Below are positions 8,220 through 15,002 of a stretch of DNA of 34,366 nt, one piece after another. The notes under the pieces are model-generated. The model made no database searches. It saw only the letters and a list, made by a program, of their open reading frames with translations, and had not been told where the DNA came from. Origin of the DNA: a virus; IMG/VR virus record IMGVR_UViG_3300028392_000179, positions 1 through 34,366 of that record; one strand, given 5' to 3'. A program made the position numbers and the translations under genes. Within the stretch, counting starts at the first letter, position 1; each line of letters begins with the position of its first letter.

Positions 8220-9662
8220 ATGAAAATATTGGGGTATAACGAAACATCACACGATGCTGCTATGGCATTAATTGACGATGAAAAAATACTGTTTGCTGGT
8301 CATGCTGAAAGATATAGTAAGAAGAAGAATGATTGGTATAACAATGATGAAATAATTACTGATCTTTATTCTTATGGAACTCCAGACGCTGTAGCATATT
8401 ATGAAAAATCTAATTTAAAACGATTAAGAATTAAATTGCGTGGGGGTGCTTCGGACTGGAAACCTCTTTGGTCAGTATCAAAAGTAAAAGAATTTAAGCA
8501 TCATTACTCGCATGCAGCAGCAGGGTATTACACAAGTCAATTTGATGATGCTGTGATAGTAGTTCTGGATGCCATTGGTGAATTCAATACTTCAACTGTT
8601 TGGGTCGGGGAGGAAGATAAAATCTCCTTGGTAAGTAAAAAAAATTATCCGTTTAGCTTTGGTTTGTTTTATTCAGCATTTACTCAGCTTATCGGACTTA
8701 TGCCAAATCAAGAAGAGTATATTATGATGGGTATGGCTGCATATGGAAATCCAAATAAATACTTTGATAAAGTAAACAAGTACTTTCCTAGTTTTAAAAA
8801 GCAAAGAAAAAATTTTCATAGTGGTATTAATAATTGGAATCTAAAAATTACAGAGCAAGATAAGTTTGATATTGCAGCATCAGTTCAAAAAGTTTATGAA
8901 AAAAGATTAATGGAATTTATGCATAATGTAAAGTGGAAAACAAAAAAGAATAAATTAGTTTTTATGGGCGGTTGTGCTTTAAACTGTTCTGCAAACACAA
9001 GACTTTGGGAAGTTTTTCATGATATTTGGATTATGCCAAACCCAGGAGATGCAGGCTCTAGTCTTGGGGCAGCTTTAGCATTAAGAGGAAAACATATTAA
9101 GTGGGAAGGCCCGTACCTTGGATACGACTTAGGAAATGATTATCCAGTTGAAGAAATATTAGATCAACTTGTCAGTAAAGGTGTAGCACCAGTTGCAGCG
9201 GGACGTGCAGAATTTGGGCCTAGAGCTTTTGGAAACAGAAGTATATTGGCTGATCCAACAGATATTAGAATAAAAGATAAAGTAAATAAAATTAAACAAA
9301 GAGAACTTTTTAGACCTTTTGCTCCAGTAGTTATGGAAGAACATGCAAATGAATGGTTTGATATGCCAAGGGGTAAGCCAACCCCATATATGCAATATGC
9401 GGTAAAATGTTTAAAGCCAGATTTAATTCCAGCGGTTGTTCATAAAGATGGAACCTCAAGAGTTCAAACGGTAAATAAAGATCAACACCCAGGTTTGTAT
9501 GCTGTGCTTTCTGAATGGTATAAACTAACAGGCGTTCCAGTTCTTTTAAATACTAGTTTAAACATAAAAGGGCAACCATTATTAAATGATGAGTCTGATA
9601 TAAAATTGTGGAATAAAGTGTATAATAGTACAATAATCACTGGCAGCAAAAAAAATAAATAA
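8220..9662 (+). CDS. Carbamoyltransferase, NodU/TobZ/CmcH type
   Basis: A 480-residue protein, slightly shorter than cellular members (~550-600). It has both family domains. The N-terminal Kae1-like ATPase part begins MKILGYNETSHDAA, has the metal/substrate His cluster HHYSHAA with H94, H95 and H98, and contains GGCALNCSANTRLW and the PNPGDAGSSLGAA phosphate loop. The C-terminal domain contains FGPRAFGNRSILADP, RPFAPVVMEEHA and LLNTSLNIKGQPL. These enzymes activate carbamoyl phosphate with ATP and transfer carbamoyl to a hydroxyl of a sugar, antibiotic or nucleoside. With sugar enzymes on the same strand immediately upstream, glycan carbamoylation is the simplest role; carbamoylation of a modified base cannot be excluded. 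Confidence 0.9.
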   Translation: MKILGYNETSHDAAMALIDDEKILFAGHAERYSKKKNDWYNNDEIITDLYSYGTPDAVAYYEKSNLKRLRIKLRGGASDWKPLWSVSKVKEFKHHYSHAAAGYYTSQFDDAVIVVLDAIGEFNTSTVWVGEEDKISLVSKKNYPFSFGLFYSAFTQLIGLMPNQEEYIMMGMAAYGNPNKYFDKVNKYFPSFKKQRKNFHSGINNWNLKITEQDKFDIAASVQKVYEKRLMEFMHNVKWKTKKNKLVFMGGCALNCSANTRLWEVFHDIWIMPNPGDAGSSLGAALALRGKHIKWEGPYLGYDLGNDYPVEEILDQLVSKGVAPVAAGRAEFGPRAFGNRSILADPTDIRIKDKVNKIKQRELFRPFAPVVMEEHANEWFDMPRGKPTPYMQYAVKCLKPDLIPAVVHKDGTSRVQTVNKDQHPGLYAVLSEWYKLTGVPVLLNTSLNIKGQPLLNDESDIKLWNKVYNSTIITGSKKNK

Positions 9663-9663
9663 A

Positions 9664-9672
9664 TGCTATAAT
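9664..9672 (+). promoter_or_regulatory. Extended -10 promoter
   Basis: TGCTATAAT matches the TGnTATAAT extended -10 consensus perfectly and lies two bases after the carbamoyltransferase stop. No clear -35 box is present. It would serve the small helical-protein genes that start at 9717. Confidence 0.5.
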
Positions 9673-9675
9673 GTA

Positions 9676-9720
9676 ATGAGAGGGATAATTTCTGAAGAAT
9701 ATTGGAAAAATAATAAATGA
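9676..9720 (+). CDS. Possible 14-codon leader ORF coupled to the next gene
   Basis: A short frame reads MRGIISEEYWKNNK and stops at a TGA that overlaps the ATG of the next gene in the ATGA arrangement used for reinitiation. The downstream ATG lacks a recognisable SD sequence, so coupling would explain its translation. However, the start of this ORF is only three bases after the candidate -10 box, so transcripts from that promoter might not include it. It may be fortuitous. Confidence 0.25.
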   Translation: MRGIISEEYWKNNK

Positions 9721-9923
9721 TATCTTTAAATAAAGATGAAAAATTAATAATAGCAAATTCTCATTTAAATGCTTTAATAAATAGAGAAAAAGAATTAATG
9801 TTGTTAAAGGAAGGTCTTTCAACAATAGATGCAGAGTCAATTATTGAATCTTTAATGGATTTAATAAAAAAAAGGCAAGCAATAAATAATGAAATTGCAA
9901 ATATTTTGTTAAAAACGCAATAA
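9717..9923 (+). CDS. Small helical protein, paralogue of the gene at 9970
   Basis: A 68-residue protein, almost wholly predicted alpha-helix, without Cys, Trp or Pro. Its N-terminus (LNKDEKLIIANSHLNALI) aligns by eye with that of the 79-residue product encoded next (LTPEEKKIIAEQHLKTVL), and the second half is a heptad-like Leu/Ile series. The two genes appear to be an old tandem duplication. Function is not recognisable; small coiled-coil proteins in this position may be structural accessories or regulators. Confidence 0.55.
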   Translation: MISLNKDEKLIIANSHLNALINREKELMLLKEGLSTIDAESIIESLMDLIKKRQAINNEIANILLKTQ

Positions 9924-9924
9924 A

Positions 9925-9954
9925 TTGACCATATCGTATAAAGTATGATACAAT
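9925..9954 (+). promoter_or_regulatory. Promoter upstream of the 9970 gene
   Basis: TTGACC at 9925-9930 and TACAAT at 9949-9954 are 18 bases apart, and the -10 is preceded by TGa, an extended -10. The same TTGAC-N18-TACAAT layout recurs at 11023. The SD AGGAGA follows before the ATG at 9970. Confidence 0.7.
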
Positions 9955-9969
9955 AAATTAGGAGAAAAA

Positions 9970-10209
9970 ATGACAATACTTACACCAGAAGAAAAAAAAA
10001 TTATAGCAGAGCAGCATCTAAAAACTGTTTTGTTTTCAGAATATAATATATCTTTAAGTTTAATGGAATCTAATGCAATAGTTGATAAAAATCAAACTAA
10101 CATTGATGCATTAAATAATCAAATGAATGAAGTTCTTTCTCAAAAAAATATTTTGCAAGCAGAACTTGATTCAATAGAAGCAGAGATAGCTTCACAAACA
10201 ACAGCATAA
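9970..10209 (+). CDS. Small coiled-coil protein
   Basis: A 79-residue protein with a good SD (AGGAGA) and its own promoter. Residues ~4-30 resemble the start of the preceding 68-residue protein. Residues ~40-75 (INNQMNEVL-like, then LQAELDSIEAEIAS) form a clear heptad coiled coil. No Cys, no membrane segment and no enzymatic motif. It is followed after eight bases by another coiled-coil gene, so the set may assemble together. Function unknown. Confidence 0.6.
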   Translation: MTILTPEEKKIIAEQHLKTVLFSEYNISLSLMESNAIVDKNQTNIDALNNQMNEVLSQKNILQAELDSIEAEIASQTTA

Positions 10210-10217
10210 GGATAAAA

Positions 10218-10412
10218 ATGGAAAATAATCAAAAAGCAGAATTAATAATTACTGCTTTACAACAGCGTATTGGTGAACTAGTTTCAAATTATGAAACTCA
10301 AATTGCGATACTTAGAGCAGATTTAACAGGGTTAATGCAACAAGAAGAAGAAAAGAAAAAGGCGTTAGATGAATATTCTCAAGGTCTTTCAGAAAAAACA
10401 GCAACCGCTTAA
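10218..10412 (+). CDS. Small coiled-coil protein
   Basis: A 64-residue acidic helical protein preceded by AAGGAT. Heptads run through almost all of it: LIITALQQRIGELVSNYE, then ETQIAILRADLTGLMQQEEE. It resembles the short coiled-coil proteins found near tail or lysis genes in actinophages, but no family can be named. Its 3' end overlaps the next gene by 44 bases in another frame. Confidence 0.6.
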   Translation: MENNQKAELIITALQQRIGELVSNYETQIAILRADLTGLMQQEEEKKKALDEYSQGLSEKTATA

Positions 10413-10764
10413 AAATTATAACCCAAGTGTTCCGAGTGGATTAATAGCTCATACAGAATCGGGTTATTTTTATATTAAGGGAAATAAAAAATTTAAATTT
10501 ATATCTGAAAGAGCTGTTATTTCTTGGGGATTACCAATAATTAAAACTATTGATAAACAATTAAATAAATTAGTCTTAACAGGAACTTTAGGGTTTAGAG
10601 ACGGAACTTTGATAAAAGATATTTCAGATGGTAAAATATATCTTATAAGCGATTCAAAAAAACGACATATAACTGATCCAGATGTTTTAGAGTGGCTTAA
10701 TGGTAAAATCATTGTGATTGGGCAAAAAGAACTTTTTGTTCATGACGAAGGAGAAGATCTATAA
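10369..10764 (+). CDS. Protein with cell-wall-hydrolase-type 'KKRxI' repeats
   Basis: A 131-residue protein; AAAAAGG lies about eight bases before its ATG inside the previous gene. The C-terminal half has the pattern GTLIKDISDGKIYLISDSKKRHITDP, written here in pieces: a GTL(I/V) strand, a D-x-x-IYLI strand and a KKRHI turn. This motif occurs in repeats attached to actinobacterial cell-wall enzymes and phage surface proteins, where it may bind wall polymers. An earlier copy is visible at residues ~33-55 (YFYIKGNKKFKFIS). There is no catalytic domain in this short protein. A role in wall binding is inferred. Confidence 0.5.
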   Translation: MNILKVFQKKQQPLKNYNPSVPSGLIAHTESGYFYIKGNKKFKFISERAVISWGLPIIKTIDKQLNKLVLTGTLGFRDGTLIKDISDGKIYLISDSKKRHITDPDVLEWLNGKIIVIGQKELFVHDEGEDL

Positions 10765-10765
10765 A

Positions 10766-11026
10766 ATGTATGTTCCTATCAAATCTTGGGTTAAGAGAGA
10801 TAGGAAAATTAGTAAAGAAGGATATATTTTAATAAAGATTCCAGAACATCCTAAAAGTTTTAAAGGCTGGTATTATGAACACCGCCTTATAATTGAAAAA
10901 CAATTAAATAGAATTATTGAAGATTGGGAAACTATTCATCATATAAATAAAAATAAAATTGATAATAGATTAATTAATCTTTTTATATGTTCAAGATTAG
11001 AACATAATAAAGCTCACGTTGCTTGA
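10766..11026 (+). CDS. HNH homing-type endonuclease
   Basis: An 86-residue protein. ATG at 10766 is preferred because GAAGGAG lies 11 bases upstream; an in-frame ATG at 10742 is possible. The core has YYEHRLIIEK, then IHHINKNKIDNRLINL, which is the HNH_3 pattern (His, His-His-x-N-x3-DNR, N). Free-standing HNH proteins of this size in phages are mostly selfish homing endonucleases, though some help DNA packaging. It sits between the wall-repeat gene and the phosphoesterase and its end overlaps the -35 box of the next promoter, suggesting late insertion in an otherwise continuous module. Confidence 0.8.
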   Translation: MYVPIKSWVKRDRKISKEGYILIKIPEHPKSFKGWYYEHRLIIEKQLNRIIEDWETIHHINKNKIDNRLINLFICSRLEHNKAHVA

Positions 11027-11052
11027 CAAAAAATAACATAATGCGATACAAT
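11023..11052 (+). promoter_or_regulatory. Promoter for the phosphoesterase gene
   Basis: A perfect TTGACA at 11023-11028 and TACAAT at 11047-11052 are 18 bases apart. A short CCC-N7-GGG inverted repeat lies between the start site and the SD at about 11060-11072. The gene at 11079 follows. Confidence 0.75.
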
Positions 11053-11078
11053 TAACTAAACCCCTAGAAAGGGATTAA

Positions 11079-11834
11079 ATGAATAATGATTTAAAATGGA
11101 TGATGGTCTCAGATGTCCACTTCCCCCGCCACGATGAACGCAAAGTAGAATTATTTCTTAAAGTTATGAAGTGGTGGAAACCAGATTCAGTAGACCTTCT
11201 TGGCGATATTGATGATGCTGATTCTACAAGTCGTTGGGCAGATGGATACCCCGATGAAGGAATTTCTATTATGGACGGCGGTGTTTTAGGAACACGTCAG
11301 TTCTTGTCAGATATTAGAAATATTGTACCAAATGCTGATTGTCATTTTCATGATGGTAATCACGGTTGGACAAGACATGGAGATTATATTGCAAAGAAAG
11401 CTCCAACATTATTAGATTTCGTTACACCAGATTCACTCTATGAATATACTAAGCATGGTTTTAATTGGCATCATTATAATGAACCTCCAGTTAAACGTTT
11501 TGGCGATTTGTATGGTCACCATGGCGAATCCATTTCTAAACACTCTGGGGAATCTGTTCGTAACGATGTAAACAACTGGGGAATTTCCTTGGTTCGTGGA
11601 CATTCTCACCGTATGGGTGCCTATTATCAAACATACAATCTAAGCGGTCAAGAACTGCGTGGATATGAAATTGGGCATCTTTGCGATGAAGAAAAAATGG
11701 ATTACTCCATACAAAAAAATTGGCAGGCAGGGTTTGCAGTAGCACATGTTGTTAATGACTATCCTCACGTCCAGCTAATACAAATTACACGAGATTATAC
11801 TTGTGTAGTTGACGGTAAGATTTTTACCGCATAA
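11079..11834 (+). CDS. Calcineurin-like metallophosphoesterase
   Basis: A 251-residue protein with AAAGGGA before its ATG. The dinuclear metal motifs appear in order: D12-x-H14 in SDVHFPRH, GD in LLGDIDDAD, GNH in HDGNHGW, a His in YGHHGES and GHSH in VRGHSHRM. These define the metallophosphatase family, which hydrolyses phosphomonoesters or diesters of nucleotides, nucleic acids or proteins. In phages such genes may act on nucleotides or host signalling RNA; the substrate is not readable here. It is followed 17 bases later by a holin-like gene. Confidence 0.9.
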   Translation: MNNDLKWMMVSDVHFPRHDERKVELFLKVMKWWKPDSVDLLGDIDDADSTSRWADGYPDEGISIMDGGVLGTRQFLSDIRNIVPNADCHFHDGNHGWTRHGDYIAKKAPTLLDFVTPDSLYEYTKHGFNWHHYNEPPVKRFGDLYGHHGESISKHSGESVRNDVNNWGISLVRGHSHRMGAYYQTYNLSGQELRGYEIGHLCDEEKMDYSIQKNWQAGFAVAHVVNDYPHVQLIQITRDYTCVVDGKIFTA

Positions 11835-11851
11835 CCTAAATAGGAGAAATA

Positions 11852-12034
11852 ATGAACGCAAAGACAAAAGCTCTTGTAGAGCACTATGTAATGGCAACAG
11901 CAGCAGCTGGTGTAGCAATTTGGCAAACAGGCAATCATGATCTTAAGAGAGTTTCATGGGCCGCACTTGTAGGCGTACTTGGTCCAGTGCTTAAGGGTGC
12001 TTACGATCACGCAACAAAACCAGCAGCAAAGTAA
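11852..12034 (+). CDS. Small holin-like membrane protein
   Basis: A 60-residue protein with a good SD (AGGAGA). Two short hydrophobic segments are separated by a polar turn: MATAAAGVAIW at ~14-24 and WAALVGVLGPVLKGAY at ~36-51. Charged ends (NAKTK, KPAAK) flank them. The organisation resembles r1t-like actinophage holins, in which an AT-x3-A segment, a DxK turn and a final LK region recur. No endolysin gene is seen adjacent in the window, so the holin assignment is tentative. Confidence 0.45.
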   Translation: MNAKTKALVEHYVMATAAAGVAIWQTGNHDLKRVSWAALVGVLGPVLKGAYDHATKPAAK

Positions 12035-12054
12035 TTCATAGATAAAACTAAATA

Positions 12055-12240
12055 ATGCTTAAGTGTAAAAAATGTACAGGGCGAGTATTTGTTGACAGAG
12101 TTTATTCCCAGAACCTGCGAGTTGAATTGTTCTGTATCATGTGTGGGAAAAGATGGATGGTCAAAAGAGATAATAGGTTTGCATTATGGGTAGCAAAAAA
12201 AGAGGAAACTCTGCAACACGGTTACGGTATTTCTATCTAA
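12055..12240 (+). CDS. Small zinc-ribbon protein
   Basis: A 61-residue protein. CKKC near the N-terminus and CIMC about 25 residues later form a zinc ribbon, followed by a basic segment GKRWMVKRDNR. The start lacks a strong SD. The C-terminal 18 codons overlap the next gene in another frame. Such ribbons often bind nucleic acid or assist transcription; no specific family is recognised. Confidence 0.5.
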   Translation: MLKCKKCTGRVFVDRVYSQNLRVELFCIMCGKRWMVKRDNRFALWVAKKEETLQHGYGISI

Positions 12241-12701
12241 ACGATAAGTTGCATAAAGTTTTGCGTCGCTCAAGAGCAGAAGATCTTTTAATTGCTTGGG
12301 ACTATCAATTGGGTAAGCGTGTTGCTTATAACTTGACAGATGTCAATAAAAATAAACAATATGCTTACCCCATCAAAGAAGTTGTTAAAATAATTGGTAA
12401 ACATGAAGATACTATAAAATGGCATTTATATAAAGGCAATTTAAAATTTCCACAAAGAGTTTATTCTTTAAATGGAAATAAAACTCCAGGAAAATATTTT
12501 TGGAGCGAAGATGATATTAGAGGTATGCATGATTTTTTTAAAACAGTTCACAGAGGACGACCAAGAAATGATGGCGGTATTACACCAGGTGACATGCCAA
12601 GTAGAGCAGAATTAGAAGCAATGATTAAACAAGAAAATATTTTATATGTTAAAAATAATGATGGGGAATTTATCCCAGTTTGGAAGGCACCTGAATGGTA
12701 A
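12186..12701 (+). CDS. Helix-turn-helix DNA-binding protein
   Basis: A 171-residue protein starting at ATG within the previous gene (55-base overlap). Its N-terminus is basic (GSKKRGNSATRLR). Residues ~62-110 read YPIKEVVKIIGKHEDTI, WHLYKGNLKFP and KYFWSEDDI, the order of a MerR/excisionase-type winged HTH: recognition helix, wing, then a strand that leads to an (S/T)xxDI helix. The C-terminal tail contains a GRPRNDGG AT-hook-like stretch. It may regulate the replication genes that follow or act in replication start. It lies at the head of the replication block. Confidence 0.65.
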   Translation: MGSKKRGNSATRLRYFYLNDKLHKVLRRSRAEDLLIAWDYQLGKRVAYNLTDVNKNKQYAYPIKEVVKIIGKHEDTIKWHLYKGNLKFPQRVYSLNGNKTPGKYFWSEDDIRGMHDFFKTVHRGRPRNDGGITPGDMPSRAELEAMIKQENILYVKNNDGEFIPVWKAPEW

Positions 12702-12934
12702 ATGATAAAATAAATAAAGAGGCAAAGCAGACTTTGGATGCAGCATTAAAAGTTTTAGAATATGCCATGGAGCTAGCTTTACAAAAAGATGATCTAGATG
12801 CTATGATAGCAATATCGGATCGTTTGATGATGTTGTATCAACATCTTTCGGATAAAAATCCAAAAAAGTTTAAACCAGGATTTGCTTTAGTTGAAAGGGA
12901 AGAAAAAAAGAATGACGAACCAGACGAGCATTAG
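12695..12934 (+). CDS. Hypothetical helical protein
   Basis: A 79-residue protein, ATG overlapping the previous stop by seven bases (ATGGTAA). Residues ~5-55 form amphipathic helices (TLDAALKVLEYAMELAL, LDAMIAISDRLMMLYQHL), followed by a charged tail EEKKNDEPDEH. The TPR-like helical pair could be a protein-binding module. Unknown function; position suggests replication accessory. Confidence 0.5.
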   Translation: MVNDKINKEAKQTLDAALKVLEYAMELALQKDDLDAMIAISDRLMMLYQHLSDKNPKKFKPGFALVEREEKKNDEPDEH

Positions 12935-13121
12935 AATTGATTTACAGTTCACCCGAAATCTAGGTAATTATGAAAATATTAAAATTGGTATTGCCGTTGA
13001 AGACTTTAAGCGTCAAGGAGAAAGTACTGATGAAGCAACTGATAGAGTTTATGATTTTGTTGAAAAAAAGTTAATTGAAAAAGTCAATCAGATTGAAGAA
13101 GAGCTAAAGGTTAAAAAATGA
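12912..13121 (+). CDS. Conserved phage replication-region protein
   Basis: A 69-residue protein. ATG at 12912 is preferred over an upstream TTG because GAAAGGGA lies about 10 bases away. The pattern IRIDLQFTRNLGNYENIKI, then a VEDFKRQGE turn and a final Val-Glu-rich helix with FVEKKLIEKV, is shared with small proteins found beside recombination or replication genes in many phages, where the N-terminal half forms a beta-sheet. Molecular role not known to me. It overlaps the next gene through ATGA. Confidence 0.5.
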   Translation: MTNQTSIRIDLQFTRNLGNYENIKIGIAVEDFKRQGESTDEATDRVYDFVEKKLIEKVNQIEEELKVKK

Positions 13122-13450
13122 CAAAAGATGAAGCAAAACTAGCTTATGGGTTAGTTTCACTTTATTGCGCTTTGTATAAAGAAACTTATAAAAAGCCAGC
13201 TGTTGTAAATAAGTATAGAGAAAAATGGGCTATGCAAGATGTTATTGATAGCGTAGGGTATGACCGTGCCAAGGTGCTTTTAGAATATTATTTTAAGATT
13301 ATTAAAAATGGACATCCCTTATCTTGGTTTTTTTATAATTTTGAAAAATTAAATATAACTTTACAGCAAACAGAAGAAGATAAAACTCGCAGGGAATTAA
13401 TAAGAGCAAAAACCAAGTCTATGGTTGAAGAAAGAGACAATGAACGCTGA
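13118..13450 (+). CDS. Hypothetical protein, candidate helicase loader
   Basis: A 110-residue all-helical protein. It begins in an ATGA overlap and ends 11 bases into the DnaB-type helicase gene. Residues ~10-80 contain LVSLYCALYKETYKKP, DVIDSVGYDRAKVLLEYYF and HPLSWFFYNFEKL, and the tail is strongly charged (RRELIRAKTKSMVEERDNER). Helical proteins encoded directly before a phage replicative helicase are often loaders, but no loader family can be confirmed by eye. Position is the main evidence. Confidence 0.4.
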   Translation: MTKDEAKLAYGLVSLYCALYKETYKKPAVVNKYREKWAMQDVIDSVGYDRAKVLLEYYFKIIKNGHPLSWFFYNFEKLNITLQQTEEDKTRRELIRAKTKSMVEERDNER

Positions 13451-14666
13451 ATCAGCAGTTATAACATCTGTATGCAGCAATAAAGATATTTCCACTGTAC
13501 TTGCTGAAAATATTGATGAAGTATTTACTTCTCACCGAGATGTATGGGAAGGTTTAAAGTCTTATTATTTAAAGTTTAAATCTGTTCCAGATATTTCAGT
13601 ACTTACTGAAAAATTTAAAGATTTTGAACCAGCAAAAGTAAACGGTGAAACAGCCTATTATCTTGATCAACTTAAAAACGAATATCTTGCTGGCAGATTA
13701 AGAAATTTGCTTTTAACATCAGGCGCTAGTCTAAAAACAGAAGCATCTGCTAGGGTGATTGCTCAGATGCAATCAGAATTAAATGGCCTTGGTAAATTAA
13801 CTGCAAATGTTAGAGACGTAGATTTAACTGATTATAAATCTGCTCAAAAACATTTTGAAGCAGTTAGAACAAGATCTGATGCGATGGGCGGTAGCCCAGG
13901 AATTATGACAGGGTTTAAAGCTATTGACTATGCATATCCTACAGGTATGGCTCCAGGACACCTTATAGTGATGATTGGTTGGCCAGGTAAGGGTAAGACA
14001 TGGTTCTCTTCTTATTTAGCCTGTAAAGCTTGGGAACAGGGATTTAAACCAATGATTATCTCTCTTGAAATGACACCAGAAAATATGCGGGATCGCATTT
14101 ATACAATGTTGGGTTCTGGTCTTTTTAAATCTTCAGATTTTGCAAGAGGTAGCGTTGATATGGCAGCCTTTGATGATTGGGGTTCTAAAAAATTTCTTGA
14201 TAAAAATGGTTTTATTCTTGTTTCAAATGAAGGCGCTGGTCAAATAACTCCAACAACCGTGCAAGCAAAAATTGATCAACACAAACCTGATTTAGTAATT
14301 TTAGATTATCATCAATTATTTTCTGATTCAAATAATTCAAAAGCCCCTACAGAACGTAATATGAATATTTCTCGTGAATTTAAAATGCTTGCTATGAGAA
14401 ATAATATTCCAGTTATTGATATTACTGCTGCAACAGCAGAAGAAACTTCTGATCATGATTCGCCGCCAATGCTTAATCAGGTGGCTTGGTCAAAAGCAAT
14501 TGAATATGATGCTGATATGGCAATTGCAGTACATAAGAATCCTGATTCTAATATAATGGAAATTGTAAGTAGAAAAAATCGTCATGGCACTGATTTTGGT
14601 ATGTATTTGGATTGGGATTTAAATCGCGGTATTGTAAAAGAAGTTTATGATATACCAATAAGCTAG
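13440..14666 (+). CDS. Replicative DNA helicase, DnaB-like
   Basis: A 408-residue protein starting at ATG 13440, overlapping the previous gene. The N-terminal ~110 residues correspond to the DnaB N-domain (NAESAVITSVCSNKDIS, DVWEGLKSYYLKFKSVPD). The RecA-like domain starts with a TGFKAIDYAYPTGMAPGHL strand, a Walker A G180-W-P-G-K-G-K-T187, the IISLEMTPENMRDRI helicase motif, LVILDYHQL Walker B, and a late RKNRHGTDFGMYLDWD hairpin with Arg residues. It would unwind the fork and work with the primase encoded at 15003. Length is slightly short for cellular DnaB, as usual for phages. Confidence 0.9.
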   Translation: MNAESAVITSVCSNKDISTVLAENIDEVFTSHRDVWEGLKSYYLKFKSVPDISVLTEKFKDFEPAKVNGETAYYLDQLKNEYLAGRLRNLLLTSGASLKTEASARVIAQMQSELNGLGKLTANVRDVDLTDYKSAQKHFEAVRTRSDAMGGSPGIMTGFKAIDYAYPTGMAPGHLIVMIGWPGKGKTWFSSYLACKAWEQGFKPMIISLEMTPENMRDRIYTMLGSGLFKSSDFARGSVDMAAFDDWGSKKFLDKNGFILVSNEGAGQITPTTVQAKIDQHKPDLVILDYHQLFSDSNNSKAPTERNMNISREFKMLAMRNNIPVIDITAATAEETSDHDSPPMLNQVAWSKAIEYDADMAIAVHKNPDSNIMEIVSRKNRHGTDFGMYLDWDLNRGIVKEVYDIPIS

Positions 14667-14688
14667 TTTATGTAATCACTCATTAACT

Positions 14689-14697
14689 TGATATAAT
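14689..14697 (+). promoter_or_regulatory. Extended -10 promoter
   Basis: TGaTATAAT is a perfect extended -10, 23 bases after the helicase stop. No -35 match is evident. It probably drives the 93-residue gene and the primase. Confidence 0.6.
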
Positions 14698-14718
14698 TAT
14701 CAAGAAAGATTGGTGAGC

Positions 14719-15000
14719 ATGTACCCTAGAAAAATACATGATTTTTGGATGAATGGAATTATTAAAGATGATTCTATTTTTCAAAGTTCAAGAGAAAACT
14801 ATGAAAGACTTTTAGTCCAGCAAATGCGAGACAAAGGTTATGTTCCCGTTCTTGACATGCAGCCGCAGTTTAATGTAAAATATAATGAAGAGAAAGATCA
14901 CTATACTTTCAATCTTGTAATGTACGGCATGTACTTAGGTAAAGTCAAAGCATTAAAGCATGAGGGGTTCTCTGGTCAGAGTTTAATACCTAAAGGATAA
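14719..15000 (+). CDS. Hypothetical protein
   Basis: A 93-residue protein. In-frame TTG 14710, GTG 14713 and ATG 14719 are possible starts; ATG is chosen because AAGAAAG lies at a normal distance (about 10 bases). It reads FWMNGIIKDDSIF at the start, then a helix, then VPVLDMQPQFNVKYNEEKDHYTFNL in parts, which looks like a beta-hairpin of a small alpha/beta fold. It precedes the primase by two bases and may assist replication. Not recognised. Confidence 0.5.
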   Translation: MYPRKIHDFWMNGIIKDDSIFQSSRENYERLLVQQMRDKGYVPVLDMQPQFNVKYNEEKDHYTFNLVMYGMYLGKVKALKHEGFSGQSLIPKG

Positions 15001-15002
15001 AA

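Noticed and set aside
9618-9628. TATAAT word near the end of the carbamoyltransferase gene
   Set aside because: It is accounted for by codons in a conserved reading frame, has no partner -35 and no gene starts at a proper distance.
10718-10766. Upstream TTG start for the HNH gene
   Set aside because: It would add residues with no SD and extend the overlap with the wall-repeat gene; ATG at 10766 has an SD.
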